The notes beneath the pieces are model-generated. The model was not told the origin of the DNA. It saw only the letters and a program-made list of their open reading frames with translations, and did not search any database. Positions 25,381-32,719 of a stretch of 33,224 nucleotides of DNA are shown here, one piece after another (position 1 is the stretch's first letter; every line of letters starts with the position of its first letter). This DNA comes from an uncultured Alphaproteobacteria bacterium (GTDB lineage Bacteria; Pseudomonadota; Alphaproteobacteria; Methylaequorales; Methylaequoraceae), in the NCBI GenBank assembly GCA_902567115.1, contig CACFLF010000005.1:1-33224 (forward strand), written 5' to 3'. The position numbers were made by a program, and so were the translations under genes.

Positions 25381-26829
25381 CTATTTTTTCCAAAGCTGTG
25401 GCGATAATAGTATTAAAATTGGAAAAAGTTCTAATCTTCCTATAAGCATGCCCAGACTTAAAAAAAGTTTTGTAAAATCTGAAATAGAAGAATAATTTCC
25501 ACTTGGCCCAATGATTTCATTTAACCCAGGACCAACATTAGCTAATGTGGCGGCTGCACCAGACAGGGACGTAAGAATTTCTTGTCCGTCAAATGCTAAA
25601 ACTAGGCTGAGAGTTGCAAAAACAAAAATATACAAAAAAAAATAACCAGTAACAGAAGTCAGAATATCTTCACTAATTTCTCTGGAATTATATGTAGGGA
25701 TAAAAACACCTCTTGGTTGGATTATTTTTTTTATTAAATTTAATGAGGATTTTATAAGTATCTGAATTCTAAAAATCTTAAGACCGCAACTAGATGAACC
25801 TGAACAACCACCTACAAGCATCAGAAAAAGAAAAAGAAGGGTGGTAAATGATCCCCAAACACTGAAATCATATGTACTAAAACCACTTCCTGTGGATATT
25901 GAAGTGACGGCAAATGCCGAAATTCTGAAAGATTGAAAAAAATCTACTTCGTAGTATCTCTTCAACCAGAAAGCCACTAATATTGTGACACTTAAAATTA
26001 AAATTAAAAAAAATCGAACTTGAGAACTTGCTACAAGGTCCATCAACTTTCCTCTAATAGACTGAAATAATAGAATGAAAGGTAAGGAAGATAAAATCAT
26101 GAAAAAAATTGTTACAACTTCGATGTAAACTGAATCAAAGAAACCAATTGACATGTCTTTAGTTGAAAAGCCACCTGTTGCAATTATTGTCATACCATGA
26201 GCCACACTATCAAAACCTGTCATCCCAGCTACAAATAATGAAAAGCTGCAAATAATAGTTAGAAAGAAATAAACAAATCCAATTCCTGTGGCAATTTTTG
26301 TGGTTCTAGGAAGAACCTTTTCTTCTTTTGAGCTAAATTCACTTTGAAATAACTGCATGCCACCAATCTTTAAAATTGGGAAAATTGCAATTGCAATTAC
26401 AATTATACCTATACCACCCAGCCATTGAAGCATTGCTCTCCAAATTAAAATTGACTTCGATGTTGAATCAAGATTCTGAATAACAGTTGCGCCAGTCGTA
26501 GTTAGTCCAGACATTGATTCAAAGAATGCATCGATTAATGTTAGACTTGTTGTTCCAAGATAGAATGGTAATGCTCCAATAAATGTAAGAAGTACCCACG
26601 AAATCAGTGTAAGAAGGAAGGCTGATAAAACCTCTACATCCTTATCTTTTCTCTTAAAAATAAAAGAAACATTTAGACCAGTAAACAAGCAAACAATAGA
26701 AATTACAAAAAAAACAACCCAGTCAGTTCCTTGGTAGAAGTAATCTATGACTCCTGGTATGAAAGAATAAATCGAAAAGAAAACTAATAAGTTTCCGATT
26801 ACAAACAGAGAGGATTTTAAATTTTCCAT
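25381..26829 (-). CDS. trkH: Trk-type potassium uptake protein TrkH
   Basis: Membrane subunit of the Trk potassium uptake system. The 482 residues are almost wholly hydrophobic. They carry the four filter loops expected of TrkH: TTTGA (110-114), ATGGF (217-221), STGSGF (312-317) and NVGPG (431-435). GGCSGSSSCGLKIFR (340-354) is also typical. The partner TrkA is not in the window. The ATG at 26829 lies 3 nt after the apaG stop, so it is likely read with metZ-apaG. Confidence 0.96.
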   Translation of the reverse strand: MENLKSSLFVIGNLLVFFSIYSFIPGVIDYFYQGTDWVVFFVISIVCLFTGLNVSFIFKRKDKDVEVLSAFLLTLISWVLLTFIGALPFYLGTTSLTLIDAFFESMSGLTTTGATVIQNLDSTSKSILIWRAMLQWLGGIGIIVIAIAIFPILKIGGMQLFQSEFSSKEEKVLPRTTKIATGIGFVYFFLTIICSFSLFVAGMTGFDSVAHGMTIIATGGFSTKDMSIGFFDSVYIEVVTIFFMILSSLPFILLFQSIRGKLMDLVASSQVRFFLILILSVTILVAFWLKRYYEVDFFQSFRISAFAVTSISTGSGFSTYDFSVWGSFTTLLFLFLMLVGGCSGSSSCGLKIFRIQILIKSSLNLIKKIIQPRGVFIPTYNSREISEDILTSVTGYFFLYIFVFATLSLVLAFDGQEILTSLSGAAATLANVGPGLNEIIGPSGNYSSISDFTKLFLSLGMLIGRLELFPILILLSPQLWKK

Positions 26830-26832
26830 TTC

Positions 26833-27219
26833 TTAATTTAAGTTATTCCCTTGATTTGGAATATCCAGAGAGAAAGCTGGGATATCAACCTTAAATTCTT
26901 CTCCATCGAAACTTAGCATTTGATAACTTCCGTGCATTATTCCAGAACTAGTTTTCAATGGTGTTCCACTCGTATATTCAAATTTATCCCCTGGCTCTAT
27001 CGTTGGCTGCTCACCTACAACTCCTTTTCCTTTTACTTCTCTATAATTGCCATTCGAGTCGAATATTTTCCAGTGCCTGCTTATTAATTTAATTTTTTTT
27101 TTTTAATTATTTTTTATTATAACCTTATATGACCACAAGTAGGAATTTTCGTACGGATCTGAATGGTCTTCGAGGTATGTAGATTCAACAAAAACTTTTA
27201 CGTTATATTTTTTTATCAT
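26833..27219 (-). pseudogene. apaG: ApaG-family protein interrupted by an in-frame TAA
   Basis: ApaG (DUF525) is a small FN3-like protein of unclear biochemical role, once linked to Co/Mg efflux. From ATG 27219 to TAA 26833 the frame codes for 128 positions, the normal size. The first part reads ..VESTYLEDHSDP..SYLWSYKVIIKNN. A TAA follows at codon 39 (complement of 27103-27105), immediately before an A12 run. Then, in the same frame, comes KLISRHWKIFDSNG, the hallmark GKGVVGEQP..PG..FEYTSG, and GIMHGSYQM. Only that one codon breaks it; the stop sits where relatives usually have Gly. It may be a base error, a very young pseudogene or a readthrough gene. It lies 7 nt after metZ, its usual alphaproteobacterial partner. 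Confidence 0.9.
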
Positions 27220-27226
27220 TTTATCA

Positions 27227-28414
27227 CTATTTTAAATTCTTTAAGGAGTTATCAATATCTTCAATTATGTCATCTGAATCTTCAAGACCTACAGATAGTC
27301 TTATGAGATTTTTTGTAATTCCGAGCTCTTTTTTTTCTTTTTCATTTAGTCTATGGTGAGTTGTTGTTTCGGGGTGTGTTATTAAGGATTTAGTGTCTCC
27401 AAGATTATTAGAAATGTCTATTAAAGACAATTTATTTAAAAATGAAAATGATTTTTGTTTTTTTTCATTAGTTTTAGCATTAATTTCGAAGGAAACAATG
27501 TTTCCTCCACCTTTCATTTGCTTCATAGCTAATTTAACTTGAGGCGAATCCTTTAGAAAGGGATAATAAATCTTATTTATATATTTAGATTTTTCTAAAT
27601 ACTCTATAACTAACTCTGTATTTTTCATTTGTTGATTAATTCTAAGTTCTAGTGTCTCAAGACCTTTTATTAATACCCACGCATTAAAGGGACTTATGGA
27701 TGGACCAGTATTTCTGATGAAGGGTTTAATAAATTTATCACAATAACCCCTTTTACCTAGAATAGCTCCTCCCAAAACTCTTCCCTGACCATCGATATGC
27801 TTGGTTGCAGAATACATAACTATATCTGCGCCAAGTTTTATAGGTTTTTGTAATAGGGGTGTAGCAAAAACATTATCGACTACAACTAAAACTTCTTTTT
27901 TTTTTGCTAACTTTGAAACTTCTTCTATGTCGATAATTTCTAAACATGGATTTGAAGGGGTTTCGAAAAAAATTAATGAAGTTTTTTTTTTAAGAGCTTT
28001 TTCCCAGGCATTAAGATCTTTTCCATCTATTAATTCAACCTCAATTCCAAACCTTGGAAGAATTTCTGTTAGTATGTGATGACAACTTCCAAAAAGTGCT
28101 CTTCCTGCAACAACTCTGTCACCTTTTTTTAAGAATGACATAAAAATGGTAAAAACTGCAGCCATACCAGTAGAAGTACACCAACACACTTCTGCACCTT
28201 CTATGTCTGCTAATTTATCTTGAAGCATATGTACAGTTGGGTTTCCAAATCTGGAATACATGAATCTTTTTTTTCGTTCTTTAAATGCATCCTCAGCTTC
28301 TTCAGCTGAATTGTAAACAAAGCCAGATGTTAAAAATAATGGCTCACTAGTCTCCATGAACTCAGTTCTTTTTAAACCAGATCTAATTAACTTGGTCGAA
28401 TTATCTTTTTTCAT
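27227..28414 (-). CDS. metZ: O-succinylhomoserine sulfhydrylase
   Basis: PLP enzyme that makes homocysteine from O-succinylhomoserine and sulfide in methionine synthesis. The 395 residues show YSRFGNPT (53-60), the STGMAAV loop (81-87), D180 (VVVDNVFATP) and the Schiff-base K205 in YSATKHIDGQGRVLGG. The HIDGQGR segment and the link to apaG favour MetZ over cystathionine synthase or lyase, though these relatives are hard to separate by sequence alone. Only 50 nt separate it from the divergent gene at 28465, and I see no SAM riboswitch there. Confidence 0.92.
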   Translation of the reverse strand: MKKDNSTKLIRSGLKRTEFMETSEPLFLTSGFVYNSAEEAEDAFKERKKRFMYSRFGNPTVHMLQDKLADIEGAEVCWCTSTGMAAVFTIFMSFLKKGDRVVAGRALFGSCHHILTEILPRFGIEVELIDGKDLNAWEKALKKKTSLIFFETPSNPCLEIIDIEEVSKLAKKKEVLVVVDNVFATPLLQKPIKLGADIVMYSATKHIDGQGRVLGGAILGKRGYCDKFIKPFIRNTGPSISPFNAWVLIKGLETLELRINQQMKNTELVIEYLEKSKYINKIYYPFLKDSPQVKLAMKQMKGGGNIVSFEINAKTNEKKQKSFSFLNKLSLIDISNNLGDTKSLITHPETTTHHRLNEKEKKELGITKNLIRLSVGLEDSDDIIEDIDNSLKNLK

Positions 28415-28464
28415 ATGATTTTTAGATTAACATTTCCTAAAATTTATTTATAGTAGTGAAAATA

Positions 28465-29733
28465 ATGAGATCAATTTATTTTTTATATATATTTTTAATT
28501 TATTTTTGTTTTGGCTATTTTACATTAGAAGCAAGGGAACTTTCTATTAAACAAATTGAAGAAAGGAAACAAGCTGATTTAGAGAGACTTAAAGAAAGAG
28601 AGAAAAGAGGAAACAAAAAATTTTCAAAAGAAATAACATTGTCAACCAAACTCATCTTTTTGAGTATGGAAAGAAAAACTCCTGCGGTACTCTCAAATCT
28701 TGATCCTATTCTTGATGACGAGGGTTTTTATGGAGTAAAGCTTGCAATTGAGGATAATTTAACAACTGGAAGGTTCGTTGGTCACGACTATAAAGTAGAG
28801 TTTCATAGAGTCTTACTTAACGAAAATTTACAAAGTGAATTTCAAAAATTATTAAACCAAGGAAATAAATTTTTTATTGTTGATTTAAATGAAAAAGAAT
28901 TGAGAAGTCTGTTTGAAACATCCAATTCGGAAGAAATTGTCATCTTTAATGTTAGATCGAAAGCAGATTCTTTAAGGAATGAGAATTGTAAAAAAAATCT
29001 ACTACATGTCCCACCAAGTTACTCGATGCTCTCTGATGCTTTAACACAATATCTTGTAAAAAAAAAATGGAATAAATGGTTTTTAGTCACTGGACCGGAT
29101 GAAAATGATAGAAAATATGCAGATGCTCTAAAAAAATCAGCAAAAAAATTTAACATTAAAATTAAAAAAGAAAAAGTTTGGGACTTTTCAGCAGATTTGA
29201 GACGTACAGCAGGTAAAGAAGTACCAATTTTTACAAAAGGAGAAAAATATGATGTTTTGGTGGTTGCAGACGAAAAAGGTGAATTTGGTGAATATTTAAC
29301 ATATAGAACTTGGGATCCACGTCCAGTTGTTGGAACGCAGGGACTTACCCCAACGTCTTGGCATAGAACTCATGAACAATGGGGAGCAACGCAAATGCAA
29401 AACAGATTCAGAAGAGAAAGTGGAAGATGGATGACAGAAGTTGATTACCATGCATGGACTGCAGTTCGGTCAATTGGAGAAGCTATAACAAGAACAAGTA
29501 GCAATGATGTAAAAGATGTAAGAAAATATTTGTTAGGAGAAAAATTTGGTCTTGGGGCATATAAGGGAGTAAAAGTTTCATTCAGGTCATGGAACGGGCA
29601 AATGAGACAGCCAATTTTATTGGCAGCGCCAAGATCAATGGTATCTGTTTCCCCGCAGGAAGGTTATATTCATCCAGATAGTGAATTAGATACTATGGGT
29701 AAAGATCAACCTGAATCTACTTGTAAATTTTGA
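28465..29733 (+). CDS. ABC transporter substrate-binding protein, PQQ-alcohol-oxidation type
   Basis: Periplasmic binding protein that resembles the family annotated as PQQ-dependent alcohol dehydrogenase-associated (TIGR03863 type, from memory). The ATG at 28465 gives a signal peptide (RSIYFLYIFLIYFCFGYFTLEA); a GTG three codons upstream is possible. An unusual Lys/Glu-rich helical stretch follows (about 28-58). The Leu/Ile/Val-binding-like fold comes next, with FLVTGPDENDRKYADALKKS, DVLVVADEKGEFGEYLTYRTWDPRP, TPTSWHRTHEQWGATQMQNRF and TEVDYHAWTAVRSIGEA. It is the first gene of the six-gene cluster. What it binds is unknown. Confidence 0.85.
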   Translation: MRSIYFLYIFLIYFCFGYFTLEARELSIKQIEERKQADLERLKEREKRGNKKFSKEITLSTKLIFLSMERKTPAVLSNLDPILDDEGFYGVKLAIEDNLTTGRFVGHDYKVEFHRVLLNENLQSEFQKLLNQGNKFFIVDLNEKELRSLFETSNSEEIVIFNVRSKADSLRNENCKKNLLHVPPSYSMLSDALTQYLVKKKWNKWFLVTGPDENDRKYADALKKSAKKFNIKIKKEKVWDFSADLRRTAGKEVPIFTKGEKYDVLVVADEKGEFGEYLTYRTWDPRPVVGTQGLTPTSWHRTHEQWGATQMQNRFRRESGRWMTEVDYHAWTAVRSIGEAITRTSSNDVKDVRKYLLGEKFGLGAYKGVKVSFRSWNGQMRQPILLAAPRSMVSVSPQEGYIHPDSELDTMGKDQPESTCKF

Positions 29734-29754
29734 AAATTTTAATACATTAATAAA

Positions 29755-30720
29755 ATGATGAGATTTATATTTTGTTTATTATTTATTTTTGTTGCAAAAA
29801 CCTCTTTTGCTAACCTTGCTTATATAACAAATGAAAAAGACAATACTGTAAGCGTTATTGATATAAAAAAAAATAAAGTAATTAATACAGTCGAAGTTGG
29901 TCAAAGACCAAGAGGCATAATCATGTCCAAGGATGGAAAGCTTGTGCTAATTTGTGCATCCGATGATGACAGAGTCGAAGTGCGTGAAGCTGAAACACTT
30001 AAATTAAAATATTATTTACCCTCTGGCCCTGACCCTGAGTTATTCATTTTGTCACCTGATGACGAAACCCTCTACATAGCTAACGAAGATGACGCAATGG
30101 TGACTGTTGTAGATATGAATGACAAAATGATCATTGACGATATACCGGTTGGTGTAGAACCAGAAGGAATGGGCTTAACAAATGATGGCAAAGTTTTAGT
30201 GAACACCTCTGAGACTACAAATATGGCACATTTCATCGATACAAGTACTTTAGATATTCTAGAGAATGTTTTAGTTGATGCAAGACCAAGAGTAGCTATG
30301 TTTACCCCAAATGATAAAGAGGTTTGGGTGTCTGCTGAAATTGGAGGCACTGTCAAAGTTATTAACCCATCAACGAAAGAAGTTACCCACACAATAGGAT
30401 TCGAAATTCCAGGAGTTAATGAAGAGAGTATACAACCTGTTGGCGTCCGTCACACCAACGATGGTAAGTATACTTTCGTTGCATTGGGGCCTGCCAATAG
30501 AATTGCAGTTATTGATCAAAAAACTAAGGAACTAATTAAATATTTACTCGTTGGTCAAAGAGTTTGGCAACTAGCCTTTACTCCAGATCAGAAAACACTA
30601 CTCACTACCAATGGTGTGAGTAATGATGTTTCTATAATTGATGTGGAGAAACTAAAGGTAAAAAAATCTGTCAAAGTTGGTCGTTTTCCCTGGGGTGTGG
30701 TAATAAGTCCTGAGTCCTAG
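29755..30720 (+). CDS. Exported YVTN-type beta-propeller, PQQ-cluster associated
   Basis: A 321-residue periplasmic protein with an N-terminal signal peptide (RFIFCLLFIFVAKTSFA). About seven repeats of 40-45 residues of the YVTN/NHL kind follow, such as LAYITNEKDNTVSVIDIKK, LYIANEDDAMVTVVDMNDK and LTTNGVSNDVSIIDVEKL, each followed by V-G-x-x-P-x-G. These form a beta-propeller. It matches the family named PQQ-dependent catabolism-associated beta-propeller (TIGR03866 type, from memory), commonly next to the ABC genes found here. No haem or metal motif is seen. A role as scaffold or assembly factor is inference. Confidence 0.87.
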   Translation: MMRFIFCLLFIFVAKTSFANLAYITNEKDNTVSVIDIKKNKVINTVEVGQRPRGIIMSKDGKLVLICASDDDRVEVREAETLKLKYYLPSGPDPELFILSPDDETLYIANEDDAMVTVVDMNDKMIIDDIPVGVEPEGMGLTNDGKVLVNTSETTNMAHFIDTSTLDILENVLVDARPRVAMFTPNDKEVWVSAEIGGTVKVINPSTKEVTHTIGFEIPGVNEESIQPVGVRHTNDGKYTFVALGPANRIAVIDQKTKELIKYLLVGQRVWQLAFTPDQKTLLTTNGVSNDVSIIDVEKLKVKKSVKVGRFPWGVVISPES

Positions 30721-30746
30721 ACGACCATATCATCAGTCATAATTTA

Positions 30747-31478
30747 ATGAGTACTGCACTTCAAATCAAAAATGTTTCGCACACCTTTGGAGAATTTAAA
30801 GCACTTAATAATGTTAGTATCAAAATAGATCCAGGAGATTTTACAGTTCTATTGGGCCTTAATGGAGCCGGAAAAACTACACTTTACTCACTAATAACAA
30901 GACTATACAACAATAATTCTGGCTCTATAAAAATTCATAATTTTGATGTTAGAGAAGAATCTTCAGATGCTCTCAAAAATATTGGAGTAGTTTTTCAACA
31001 ACCAACTCTTGATTTGGATCTTAGTGTCGAAGAAAATTTACATTACCATTCGTCCTTGCATGGATTAAGTTTCGCTGATGCTAAAGAAAGAATTGAAGAA
31101 GAAATTCGGAGAATAGATTTAACTGAAAAATTAAAAAATAAAGTACGTTCTCTTTCGGGAGGTCAACGGAGACGAGTTGAAATCGCACGATCGCTTCTCC
31201 ATAAACCAAAATTACTACTTCTAGACGAACCAACAGTTGGATTAGATATTGGATCAAGGCAAATGATTCTTAAACATGTAAAATCACTTTGTAAAAAAGG
31301 AGATCTAGCAGTTTTATGGGCAACACACTTAATTGATGAAATTGACAAAGGTGAAAAAGTTGTAATTATTCATAAAGGAGAAATAGTTGAATCGGGTGAT
31401 GTATTAAAAATAGTAAAAAAAACGAAACAAAAAAATATCAGAGATGCCTTCAATAAGCTTGTTGGGGTGAAAGTATGA
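30747..31478 (+). CDS. ABC transporter ATP-binding protein, PQQ-cluster type
   Basis: ATPase subunit of 243 residues. It has Walker A GLNGAGKTT (37-45), Q-loop Q84/Q85, signature LSGGQRRR (136-143), Walker B LLLLDEPTVGLD (156-167 with D160, E161) and switch H194. It is closest in style to the ABC-2 drug/NodI-type ATPases and to the PQQ-associated family (TIGR03864 type, from memory). It overlaps the permease gene by 4 nt (ATGA), which supports a two-subunit transporter. The presence of a separate binding protein next to an ABC-2 exporter-like permease is peculiar to this cluster type. Confidence 0.92.
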   Translation: MSTALQIKNVSHTFGEFKALNNVSIKIDPGDFTVLLGLNGAGKTTLYSLITRLYNNNSGSIKIHNFDVREESSDALKNIGVVFQQPTLDLDLSVEENLHYHSSLHGLSFADAKERIEEEIRRIDLTEKLKNKVRSLSGGQRRRVEIARSLLHKPKLLLLDEPTVGLDIGSRQMILKHVKSLCKKGDLAVLWATHLIDEIDKGEKVVIIHKGEIVESGDVLKIVKKTKQKNIRDAFNKLVGVKV

Positions 31479-32278
31479 AACCGATTATATATTTGAGATG
31501 TTTTAAAGGAATTGTATTAAGAGAGGCATTAAGATTCTTTCACCAAAAAGAACGATTTTTTTCGGCACTCGTTAGACCTTTAGTTTGGTTAGGAATATTT
31601 GCTGCAGGTTTCAGGTCTGTCCTTGGTGTGGCAATAATACCTCCTTATGAAACTTATATTCCCTATGAGGTTTATATTGCCCCTGGTCTTATTGCAATGA
31701 TTCAATTGTTCAATGGGATGCAAAGCTCATTATCCATGGTTTATGACAGAGAAATGGGGAGTATGAAAACGATGTTAGTTAGTCCCATTCCAAGGTGGTT
31801 TTTGCTAATATCGAAATTACTTGCTGGTGTATTTGTTTCTATACTTCAAGTTTATGCTTTTCTAATAATTGCGTCTTTCTGGGAGATTATACCTCCGATT
31901 ACAGGTTATTTTACAATTTTACCAGCGTTGATATTTACTGGATTAATGTTAGGCTCGTTAGGTATGTTTCTTTCCTCGGCTATAAAACAATTAGAAAATT
32001 TTGCTGGGGTTATGAATTTTGTTATTTTTCCTATGTTTTTTGCCTCGTCAGCATTGTATCCACTTTGGAAGATCGAAGAAACTAGTGAATGGCTTTATTA
32101 CGTATGTTTCTATAATCCATTTACATATGCAGTTGAATCTATAAGATTTTCTATGTATTCTCAATTTAATTTTGAGTATACTGCAGGTATAGTAATTTTT
32201 ACTGTAATATTTCTTATTCTATCAATTTTGGGATATGATCCTGCAAGAGGCTCTTTACAAAAAAAAGGAGGAAGTTAG
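31475..32278 (+). CDS. ABC-2 type permease, PQQ-cluster type (PedC-like)
   Basis: Inner-membrane permease of 267 residues pairing with the ATPase upstream. Six hydrophobic segments are visible (about 28-48, 65-82, 110-132, 137-162, 170-190 and 230-258). Family marks include APGLIAMIQLFNGMQSSLSMVYDREMG, the coupling stretch KTMLVSPIPRWFLLISKLLAG, and YNPFTYAVESIRF near the end. It resembles the permeases of alcohol-oxidation clusters (TIGR03861/PedC type, from memory) and is a different subgroup from the permease at 22524. The substrate and even the direction of transport are unknown. The next gene starts 3 nt later. Confidence 0.9.
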   Translation: MKPIIYLRCFKGIVLREALRFFHQKERFFSALVRPLVWLGIFAAGFRSVLGVAIIPPYETYIPYEVYIAPGLIAMIQLFNGMQSSLSMVYDREMGSMKTMLVSPIPRWFLLISKLLAGVFVSILQVYAFLIIASFWEIIPPITGYFTILPALIFTGLMLGSLGMFLSSAIKQLENFAGVMNFVIFPMFFASSALYPLWKIEETSEWLYYVCFYNPFTYAVESIRFSMYSQFNFEYTAGIVIFTVIFLILSILGYDPARGSLQKKGGS

Positions 32279-32281
32279 TCA

Positions 32282-32701
32282 ATGAATTTTTTAATGATTA
32301 TAATCTTTTTATTTATTCAATTGCCAAGCGAGTCAAATGCAGAGGGTGATTTATCAATTCGGTCAAAAAAGTTAGTCTTAAATTTGGGATCTGACAAAAG
32401 CGACTACGATATGTCACAAAAAATTTTTAATATGGAAACTGGCAAAGCTTATAGATTAGAAATCACAAGTATGGGATTTAAAGAATATGAATTAGAAGCA
32501 GAGGATTTTTTTAGAAATATTTGGATTCGTTCAATTGAAATAGATGGGATTGAGTTGGATGCACCTGTAATTAATGAAATAGAATTTGAGAGAGAGGGTG
32601 AAATTGAAATTAAGTTTGTACCAATTAGGCCTGGAGAATATGATTTTGAAATTGAAAGGTTACAAAGTAAAGGAATGGTTGGTAAATTTATAGTTAAATA
32701 A
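32282..32701 (+). CDS. Exported cupredoxin-like protein lacking copper ligands
   Basis: A 139-residue periplasmic protein with a signal peptide (MNFLMIIIFLFIQLPSESNA). The mature part is all-beta. It ends with an FVPIRPGEYDFEIERL and SKGMVGKFIV pattern, which copies the C-terminal strand and loop of cupredoxins (PGxYxFxC..H..GMxGxxxV). There is no Cys and no His anywhere in the protein, so a type 1 copper site cannot form. Family members I recall occur beside PQQ-dependent dehydrogenase genes, with no proven role. It belongs to the operon from 28465, starting 3 nt after the permease gene. Confidence 0.7.
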   Translation: MNFLMIIIFLFIQLPSESNAEGDLSIRSKKLVLNLGSDKSDYDMSQKIFNMETGKAYRLEITSMGFKEYELEAEDFFRNIWIRSIEIDGIELDAPVINEIEFEREGEIEIKFVPIRPGEYDFEIERLQSKGMVGKFIVK

Positions 32702-32719
32702 TTTTATTAGGGAGAAAAT

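Noticed and set aside
27093-27104. Explaining the apaG lesion as a homopolymer frameshift
   Set aside because: Both halves are already in the same frame, so an indel in the A12 run would break rather than restore the gene; the lesion is the TAA codon itself.
28415-28464. Possible SAM riboswitch ahead of metZ
   Set aside because: Only 50 nt are available and the sequence shows none of the SAM-II or SAM-V core elements I know; it is plain AT-rich spacer shared with the divergent gene.
28456-28464. GTG start for the binding protein
   Set aside because: The ATG at 28465 gives a normal signal peptide; GTG would only add three residues.
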